A DNA stretch of 64,000 nucleotides from Bromus sterilis (Eukaryota > Streptophyta > Magnoliopsida > Poales > Poaceae): assembly GCA_950022295.1 (NCBI GenBank), contig OX465598.1, positions 181,221,501-181,285,500 of the forward strand, read 5' to 3'. Positions 55,801-64,000 of this stretch are shown here, one piece after another. Position numbers and translations under genes: made by a program. Position 1 is the first letter of the stretch. Each line of letters opens with the position of its first letter. A model generated the notes under the pieces. That model was not told the origin of the DNA, ran no database searches, and saw nothing but the letters and a program-made list of their open reading frames with translations.

Positions 55801-57088
55801 CGAGTTCCGGGTATTTGTTTTAAGATTGAGCGTGCCTAACCGCGTGTGGGATTTTATGGGGTCCCCTTTTATTACCTACCTGGCTTCAAGCATTTCTAGT
55901 GGTGGCCAAGCTGATTTTACCTTTTGAAACCGTGTGTGTGCTGGTCGTACGCCAGTAGTTTTCCAACCAACCCGGACCAGCGGGGACATGGTTTCCCTGT
56001 TGGTCCACCTTTGACCGGCGAGGGCCGAGGCCTCACGTGAGGCGTATCGGTAACCCAAACCCTGTTGAGACGGAAGAGTCCGATCCGAGAGTGTGGCCAG
56101 CTTTTGGATTGGTTGTCGACTCCCCGGGGGCCACCCGGATTTGTTCGTTGTTAGTTAGAGGGACCTATCGTTTCGGATCTCTTGGAACTAAATCATAAAA
56201 TGGTTGCCTGTGATGGGTAGCAACTGAGAGAGATGGGCGTGCGTGCGGAGCCTTGTAATGGGCAGTTGGTACACCCCTGCAGGGTTAAATCTTTTCGAGA
56301 AGCCGTGTCCACGGTTATGGACGACTTGAGACCTACTCCTTGTTCATAGATAACAACAACTGAGAGAATCTTAATGTAACTTGATCAACGTGTGTGTGTA
56401 CCTTGACTGCTTCTTCTTTGTCGGGATGCGAAGAGGAGGACAAGGATAGGATAGGTGTTATGTTTGCGTAAGTAGCTGATAGCAAGACTTGTTGGAGGCG
56501 ATTCCTCATCGAATGCTTGGCTTCTTATCTTACTCTCTAGATCGTTAGCCACATCATAAATGCTAGTGCGGCAGTAACCTCACCACTTACCCCTTCCTTA
56601 CCGTAAACTACTAGTTTTCCTAGAATGACGAGTGATGAAGTCCTTGCTGGGTCAGATGACCACTACAGTTGGATGCTGAGTACCTCTGTACTCATGATAC
56701 TACCCCCAAACTCTTTTTAGGGTTCTGATCGACAACAGGTATGGTGATCGACGTTTCACGTGGAGACTCGACGACGACTAGTTAGGCGGATCCCAGCGGA
56801 GGGCCTGGACCCGTGTGGTTATGGGATCGATGTTTTTCTCTTTGCCAGTAGGCTTTTGATTGTAGTCTGTACTCAGACATATATCTTCCGCTGTTGTATT
56901 GTATTAAGGCAATTGTATGCCGATTGTATGAGATGTTGTATCCTTGTATCTGTAATGTTGTGATATCATGTTGGAAATCCGGGGCATATGGCTATGTCAT
57001 ATGTCGCGGTGGGACCGATATGTGCTTCGTCCCCGGATCTGGATGGAAACATCTAGATCTGGAACAGTACTGCATATCGGGCCTTACA
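52820..57088 (+). mobile_element. Large solo LTR nested in the outer solo LTR
   Basis: It begins TGTAACAACCTAGTTTTTG and ends GGGCCTTACA (TGTAA/TTACA). Flanks are CCAAA (52,815-52,819) and CCAAC (57,089-57,093), a duplication with one mismatch. At 4.27 kb it is a very long LTR with a TATA-like GCTATATAAAGACC (about 53,286), a GC-rich region (53,400-53,960) and a long T-rich part. Open frames in the GC-rich part look compositional. No primer site or coding domain is present. Confidence 0.7.
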
Positions 57089-57093
57089 CCAAC

Positions 57094-59156
57094 CCCGCCC
57101 TGAAGCTCACCCTCGTCGTCTAGCCCATGTCTACCCGCGCCGCACGGCTTTACCAAGCACACGCGTCCCTTCCCCCTCCTTTCCGTTGCCGGAATTGCGC
57201 TCTGCCGGTCGCCACCATGCAGTACCCAACGGCTAGAGTGATCCGCCCTCACGTCCCCATTTCCATTAGGGCAGGTCGCCTACCCATGCCCTATGCACCC
57301 TGTCTCGTCACCTCCGAGGGACCCTAGAAGCCTCCCGAGCGCGCCACCTCACCCCATCCACTGCCTCGCCGTGTCTTCATCTCCACGGCGGCGCCCGAGC
57401 CAAGCATCTCGCCCCACCTATATAAAGGCCATGCCCTCACCCCAGCTCTTCAGCAGCAGCTGCACCTCCCTCCCAATCTCCCCCTCACACATCGTATGGC
57501 CGCCAGGGTGCTCTTCTCCCCCAGCTCTGGCGAGCACTCCGCCGCCCGGCCACCACCGCACCCATGCCCCTCCAGTACCTCCCCGGCCACGAAACCAACT
57601 CCATTAGATACCCCTTGCTCCCGTGGTGCCTCCCCAACCGTTGCCCGGTCCAATTTCTGCCGGAATCGACGAGCTCGCCTGAGCCGTGGCCCAACTGCCG
57701 CCGGGAAGACCACAGCGTCGCCGTCCGACCACATCCCGGCGAGAAACCGGTACGGGCTTGCTCGCCTTGAACCGCTCGAGCACCCTGCGCTCTTCCCTTC
57801 CCCGTCCGTTCCCTCCTCGCCGCCGTTCGTTGCCGGTGAGCTCGGCCACCCCTGCTTCTCTCTGTCTCCCCTCTCATATGACAGCGCTGGCCCACCTGGC
57901 AGCCTCTCTGTCTCACCCAAAGGGGTACGCAAGTGGAGACGTACTATGGAAGTACGCCTTCGATGTAGACCCTGAGGAAATTTCTGAAAAATCAATTTAA
58001 ATCTTTTTAAATTGATTCTGTTGACCAACTTTTACCATAAATATCTTGTAAACCACAAGTCCGATGAAGTTGATTCTTTTTGCATTATTTTTCTCTTGGT
58101 ACCCTCTTTAATTTGGCATAGATTTCATGCTATAATGTTCTGTGGTTTTTTCTGATTAAAAGGAAACCTTTATGTGACATTCTCTTTTACCATTTAAAAG
58201 TATTTTCAGAGGTGTTTGTCTTTATTGAAGACCAGGAGAACCTTCCCATCTTGTTGGTGAAAGGCAAGCCACAACCCACTTTGCATCTTTGTAAAACCTT
58301 GACGTGGTTTAAAATTTTCTTTAACTTCGAATATTATGATGATTTCTCCTGATATGTTTGAATTATTATGATCATGCTATTGCCATGAATATGCTTGTGT
58401 GCATCATAATACCTAGTTGTGTTTATGATCTTGCTATGTTGCATGTTACTATCTTGATCATCCTTACATGGCTAAGTTAATCATCTCATCATGCTTTGGA
58501 TTATGATATAACCGTGATCGTACCTTGGAGTATTTTACGATATTGCTATGACTTGGCCAATTGGTTTTCATATTGCACCTGATACTTGATGATTATGCAT
58601 TTGGAGACATGCTTTATGCCAAGTTGATTAGGTGCCACCGAACCAAACTTATCAGTGTAGCCACACTCGCCTGTATGGGAAGGCCTTGGCTCGGTCTATC
58701 GGTGCGCTCTCTTATTCGTATCACCAAGGAGGGAAGGATATGCGCACGTGATTACCCTGGCCTGGTAAACGGCGATAGTCCTGAGAGCCAGTTTGGTTAT
58801 ATGAGCTCAGTCCCTGTTTTGGACAATGTTGTTTTCCACGCGGCGCAAGGTGTCTGGAGGACACAGGGCTACCCACGGCATGACTTGCGAAGTATGTCGG
58901 CTGATACGGTAAGGGAGGCATGAGGTAGAACGATCTCGTTGTAGAAGTCCTAGACCACTCCTATGGTACGAGTTCTGAGGTTCCTGTGGGACAAGTTCCA
59001 AGGTACTGGATGTAGGAAGAACTCTACGGTGTGGGTAAAGTGCGTGACCTCTGCAAAGGGTATGAATCTATTAGAATAGCCGAGTCCACGGTATTGGACA
59101 CAGTTCGTACTAGGTCACACTATGGATGAACACGAACCCAGTTTGATGATCGTGCT
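57094..59156 (+). other. Right part of the outer solo LTR, no gene
   Basis: GC-rich up to about 57,920, then AT-rich. Frames of 100-190 codons on both strands between 57,290 and 58,030 reflect high GC and lack any family motif. Nothing else is seen. Confidence 0.6.
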
Positions 59157-59425
59157 AAGTTGGTGGTCATGCGATGACCTGTGCAAGTTGGTGGTCATGC
59201 GATGACCCGTGCAAGTTGGTGGTCGTGCGACAACCCCTATAAGTTGTTGGTCATGCAATGACCTGATAAGTTGGCTGGTCATGCGATGAACCCTAAGCCG
59301 TTGAGTGGTCGTGCAACGACCCGTACCAGCTGATTGGTCATGCGATGACCCGTAACCTCGTTGTTGAGTCTATAAGGACTCTGAGGTAAGCTGCATGATC
59401 ATGCGATGATCATGATATTAGTAAG
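59157..59425 (+). repeat. 28-bp minisatellite with GGTCATGCGATGACC dyads
   Basis: About eight to nine degenerate copies of AAGTTGGTGGTCATGCGATG followed by ACCYGTGC. The core GGTCATGCGATGACC is a dyad. Later copies change to GGTCGTGCRACGACC, keeping the dyad through paired changes. It lies in the outer solo LTR. Confidence 0.85.
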
Positions 59426-59958
59426 TGGTCCATGTGACCATAAACAATGGTTGTTCTTGCACTAGTATTAATCCTGGTAATATGCTAGATTTATCATGTT
59501 AACGTCGTTTGAACTGTTATTGCCATGCTATTGTTTTGCCTTCATGGTTTGGTTGTTGTGATCTTGCAAGTACATTCAATGTACTGACGTGGCATGTCAT
59601 GCCAGATTTGCAGGCAATTCTATGATTGCGTAGGAAGACGTTCCCGGTGTATGCGAGCTAGAAGGTGTCCCAGCAGTGTCCCTTTGGAGTGGAGCCTATC
59701 ACCATCGTCGTTTTTCCGCTCCTAAGATTTATTCCGTTGCTATAGAGTTATTCTGCTGCTTGATGTGGTTCCGTTGCTAGCATTAGGAGCAAGCTTGTTC
59801 TCCGTCTCGCTTCGCTAGCATTTTAATAGACCCCTTGTACCCATTTCATTCGTAATATAAAGTGGTTAATTTCTATATCAAGCAGTGTCGTGTTTCAGAA
59901 GACATGATCTTTGGGCTGGAGCACGGGGCGTTCCAATACTCTGAGCCGGGGTGCCACA

Positions 59959-62900
59959 GTGCGCCAAATTGGCTGCCCCCGGTCTACTGCTCAAAGCGAG
60001 TTCGTCACGGTTGAGTGCGCCAAGTTGGTTGCTCCCGGTTGACTGCTCCAAGGGAGCTCCTCCCGGTTGACTGCGCCAAGTAGGCTGCTCTTGGTCAACT
60101 GCTTAAAGCGAGCCCCTCGCGGTTGAGTGCGCCAAATTAGCTGCTCCCGGTCACCTGCCCCAAGCGACCCCTTTCCGATTGAGTGCACCAAGTTGGATGC
60201 TCCCGGTCGACTGATCCAAGCAAGCCCCTCCCGGTTGAGTCTGGCAAGTTGGCTGCTCCTGGTCAATTGCACCTAGCGAGCCCTTCCCGGCTGAGTTCGC
60301 CAAGTTGGCTGCTCCCGGTGGAGTTCTCCAAGCGAGCTCTTCATGGTTGAGTGGCAAGGTTTCCTTCTCCCGGTCTACTAATACAAGTGAACCCATCCCG
60401 GTTGAGAGCGCCAAGTTGCCTGCCCTCGGTCAACTTCTCCAATCGAGTCCTTCCCGGTTGAGTGCGCAAGTTGCTTGCTCCCTGTCGACTGCTCCAAGCG
60501 AGTTCGTCCCGGTTGGGTGCGCCAAGTTGGCTGATCCCGGTCGACTGCTCCATGCGCGCTCTTCCCGGTTGAGTGCGCCAAGTTGGCTGCTCCCGGTCGA
60601 CTCCTCCAAGCGAGCCCTCCCGGGCCAAGCGAGCTCCTCCCGGTTGAGTGCGCCAAGTTGGCTGCTCCAGGTCGACGGTTGCAAACGAGCCACCTGGTTT
60701 AGTGCGCCAGGTTGGCTACTCCCGATCGACTGCTCCAAGCGAGCACTCCAGGTTGTGTGTGCCAAGTTTGCTGCTCCCGGTCGAATGCTCCAAGTGAGCC
60801 CCTCCCGGTTGAGTGCACAAAGTGGACTGCTCCCAATCGACTGCTCCAAGCGAACCCTTCCCGGTTGAGTGTGCCAAGTTGGCTTCTCCTGGTCGAGTGC
60901 TCCAAGTGATCCCTTCCCGGTTGAGTGCGCAAAGTTGGATTCTCCCGGTCGACTGCTACAACTGAGCTCCTCCCAGTTGAGTGTGACAAGTTAGCTGCTC
61001 CCGTTCGACTTCTCCAAACGAGCCCTTCCGAGATGAGTGCGCCAAGTTGGCTGCTCCCGGTCGGCTACTCAAAGCGATCTCCTCCTGGTTGAGTGTGCAC
61101 AGTTGGCTGGTCGCGGTCGACTGCTCCAAGAGAGCTCCTCCCGGTTGAGTGCGCCAAGTTGGATGGTCCCGGTCGACTGCTCCAAGTGAGCCCCGCTTGG
61201 TTGAGTGCGCTAAGTTGGCTGCCCCCGGTCACCTGCTCCAAGCGAGCCATTTCCAATTGAGTTGCACCAAGTTTTTTCCTCCCGGTCGACTTCTCCAAGA
61301 GAGCTCTTCCCGGTTGAGTGCGCCAAGTTGATTGCTCCCGGTCGACTGCTCCAAGTGATCCCCTCCCAGTTGAGTGCGCGTGAGCCCATCTCGGTTGAGA
61401 GCGCTAGGGTGCCTGCTCCCGATTAACAGCTCGAAGCGAGACCTTCGCGGTTGTATGTGCCTGGTTGCCTGCTCCTGTTCTACTAATCCAAGCGAGTGCT
61501 TCCCGGTGGGGTGCGCCAAGTTGGTTGCTCCCGCTCGACTTTTCTAAGAGACCCCTTCCCGGTTGAGTGCAGCAAGTTGGTTGCTCCCGGTCGACTGCAC
61601 CAAGTGAGTTCGTCCCGGTTGAGTGAACCAAGTTGGCCGCTCCCGGTCGACTGCTCCAACCGAGCTCTTCCCGGTTGAGTGCGCAAAGTTGGCTGCTCTC
61701 GGTCAAGTGCTTCAAGCAAGCCCCTCCAGGTTGAGTGCGCCAAGTTGGCTGCTCCCGGTCAACTGCACCATTGAGCTCGTCCCGGCTGAGCTCTCCAAGT
61801 TGGTGCTCTCGATGGAATGCTCCAAGAGATCTCTTCCCTGTTGAGTGGGCCAGATTTCCTGCTCCCGGTCTACTAATCCAAGCAAGCCCCTCCCGGTTGA
61901 GTGTGCCAAGTTGGCTGCTCCCGGTCAACTGCCCCATGCGAGCTCCTCCCGGTTGAGTGCGCCAAATTGGTTGCTCCCGGTCGACTGCTCCAAGAGAGCC
62001 CTCCCGGGCCAAGTGAGCTCCTCCCAATTGAGTGCGCCAAGTTGGTTGCTCCAGGTCGACGGCTGGAAGCGAGCCTCCCAGTTGAGTGCGCCAAGCTGGC
62101 TGCTCCCGGTCGACTGCTCCAAACGAACCCTCCAAGTTGAGTTTGCTAAGTTGGCTGCTCCCGGTCGAATTCTCCAAGCGAGCCCCTCCCAGTTGAGTGA
62201 GCCAAGTGGACTGCTCCTAGTCGACTGCTCCAAGCGAACCCTTCCCGGTTGAGTGCGTCAAGTTGTCTTCTCCTGGTCGAATGCTACAACTGAGCCCCTC
62301 CTAGTTGAGTGCGCCAAGTTAGCTGCTCCCATTCGAATGCTCCAAACGAGACCTTCCCGGTTGAGTGTGCCAAGTTGGCTTCTCCCGGTCGACTACTCAA
62401 AGCGAGCTCCTCCTGTTTGAGTGTGTCAAGTTGGCTGCTCCCGGTCGATAGCTCCAAGCGAGTCCTTCTCGTTGGAGTGCATCAAGTTGGGTCCTCCCGG
62501 TCGACTGCTCCAAGAGAGACCCTCCCAGTTGAGTTCACCAAGTTTGGTTCTCCCGGTCGACTGCACCAAGCGAGCCCCTCCCGGTTGAATGCGCCAAGTT
62601 GGCTTCTCCCGGTCGACTGCTCCAAGCGAGTTTGTCCCGGTTGAGTGAACCAAGTTGGCTGCTCCCGGCCGACTACTCCAAGTGAGCTCCTCCTGTTTGA
62701 GTCGCCCAGTTGGCTGCTCTCGATCGACTTCTCCAATCGAGCCCCTCGCGTTGAGTGCGCCAAGTTGGTTTCTCCCGTTCACATGCTCCAAGTGAGCCCT
62801 TTCCGATTGAGTGCGCCAAGTAGGCTGCTCCCGGTCGAATGCTCCAAACGAGCTCTTCCCGGTTGAGTGTACTAAGTTGGCTGCTTCCGGTCGACTGCTC

Positions 62901-64000
62901 CAAGCGATCCCCTCAGTGTTGAGTGTGGCAAGATGGCTGATCCCGGTCAACTGCACCAAGTGACCCCTTCTTGGCTGAGTTTGCCAAGTTGGCTTCTCCC
63001 GATAGAGTGCTCCAAGCGAGATCTTCCCTGTTGAGTGGGCCAGGTTTCCTGCTCCCAGTCTACAATTCCATGCGAGCCCCTCCAAGTTGAGAGCGCCAAG
63101 TTGGCTGCCCCCCGGTCAACTTCTCCACGTGAGTCCTTCCCGCTTGAGTGCGCGAAGTCGGCTGCTCCCGGTCGACTTCTCTAAGCGAGTTTGTCCCGAT
63201 TGAGTGTGCCAAGTTGGCTTCTCCCGGTCGACTGCTCCAAGCGAGCTCCTCCCGGTTGAGTGCGCCAAGTTGGCTGCTCCTGGTCGACTGCTCCAAGCGA
63301 GCCCTCCTGGCACATGCGAGCTCCTCCCGGTTGAGTGCGCCAAGTTGGCTCCTCCAGGTCGACGGCTACAAGCGAACCTCTCGGTTGTGTACGGCAAGTC
63401 GGCTGCTCCTGGTTGAGTGCGGCAACCTGGCTGCAACCAGTCAAATGCACCAAGCGAGCCCTTCCCGGTTGAGTTCGCCAAGTTGGCTGCTCCCGGTGGA
63501 GTGCTCCAAGCGAGCTCTTCCCGGTTGAGTGGGCCAGGTTTCCTGCTACCGGTCTACTAATCCAAGTGACCCCATCCCGGTTGAGAGTGCCAAGTTAGCT
63601 TCCCCCGGTCAACTTCTCCAAATGAGTCCTTCCCGGTTGAGTGCGCAAGTTGGTTGCTCCCGGTCGACTGCTCCAAGCGAGTTCGTCCCGGTTGAGTGCG
63701 CCAAGTTGATTGCTCCTGATCGACTGCTCCATGCGAGCTCCTCCCGGTTGAGTGCGCCAAGTTGGTTTTTCCCGGCCGACTGATCCAAGCGAGCCCTCCC
63801 GGGCCAAGCGAGCTCCTCTCGGTTGAGTGCGCCAAGTTGGCTGCTCCAGGTAGACGGTTGCAAGCGAGCCTTCTAGTTGAGTGCGCCATGTTGGCTGCTC
63901 CCGGTCGACTGCTCCAAGCGATCCCTCAAGGTTGAGTGCTCCAAGTTGGCTTCTCCCGGTCGAATGCTCCAAGCGAGACCCTCCCGCTTGAGTGCGCCAG
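59959..64000 (+). repeat. 56-bp tandem array, block E (continues past the window)
   Basis: At least 72 monomers. It starts with GTGCG, the right duplication of the outer solo LTR, continuing the monomer cut at the end of block D. The junction unit with GGCCAAG followed by the GGTCGAC/AGACGG unit appears four times (about 60,620-60,690, 61,995-62,075, 63,300-63,375 and 63,790-63,870). CTACAACTGAG units occur at 60,956 and 62,286. The spacing of landmarks gives a higher-order period of about 1.3-1.55 kb with a shortened last interval. Confidence 0.95.

Larger units (their letters stand above)
51750..59958 (+). mobile_element. Large solo LTR inserted in the array (outer)
   Basis: It begins TGTGACACCCTGGATTTTGC and ends GAGCCGGGGTGCCACA, nearly perfect inverted ends (TGTGRCACCC). 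Flanks are GTGCA (51,745-51,749) and GTGCG (59,959-59,963). The array consensus at this point is GTGCG, so this is a duplication with one later change. After removal of the inner element (52,820-57,088) the LTR is about 3.9 kb. A TATA-like CCTATATAAAGG is at about 57,417. No internal domain follows, so it is a solo LTR. The size recalls LARD-type elements of Triticeae such as Sukkula; the family is not confirmed. Confidence 0.75.

Noticed and set aside
57293..58028. Host gene in the GC-rich part of the outer solo LTR
   Set aside because: Same reasoning: compositional frames, no conserved domain, inside a solo LTR.
15553..64000. CRISPR array
   Set aside because: Units are directly adjacent without unique spacers, monomers are diverged and the context is a plant genome.

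Overview
The window looks like intergenic DNA from a large grass genome, most likely Triticeae (wheat, barley, Aegilops). I infer this from wall-to-wall nested LTR retrotransposons of Tat, Athila and CRM-like type, a Stowaway MITE, CACTA and hAT elements, and an L1-type LINE. I see no intact single-copy host gene. The only candidate is a broken, intron-bearing B3-like gene copy at 33.0-34.4 kb.

Layout. 1-9.7 kb: a LINE ORF2 (minus strand) split by a young CRM-like Ty3/gypsy element (1945-9421; LTRs 906 bp, TSD CGGCC). 9.7-11.7 kb: unclassified DNA with a cluster of inverted GTGCCTC/GAGGCAC motifs. 11,740-13,491: an LTR with TGTCG/CGACA ends and a Tat-type primer site, followed by a GC-rich leader without gag. 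From 15,553 a tandem array of a 56-bp monomer runs to the end of the window. It is cut into five blocks (A 15.55-19.19, B 20.63-21.50, C 35.01-36.02, D 51.19-51.75, E 59.96-64.0 kb; about 10.1 kb or 180 monomers in all) by other elements.

The interrupting elements are: a 5'-truncated LTR (19,193-20,628); an Athila-type fragment (21,502 to about 32,020) that itself holds a solo LTR (27,709-29,973) carrying a hAT element (28,317-29,206), followed by an inverted-repeat element, a Stowaway, the B3-like pseudogene and a CACTA-type end; a decayed Tat-lineage element (36,017-51,187) with a CACTA transposon (38,044-42,963) inside its gag and an antisense B3-domain ORF near its 3' end; and a large solo LTR (51,750-59,958) containing another solo LTR (52,820-57,088).

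How it fits together. The 56-bp array has a higher-order order of variant monomers that continues across the insertions, so blocks C-D and D-E were once continuous. The array-bearing element shares LTR ends and primer site with the coding Tat element inserted in it. The most interesting hypothesis is therefore a non-autonomous Tat-type retrotransposon whose internal domain is a satellite-like array, served by a coding Tat relative. Every retrotransposon gene in view carries stops or frameshifts except the gag of the CRM-like element, which is open. All assignments come from reading motifs by eye; no database search was run.
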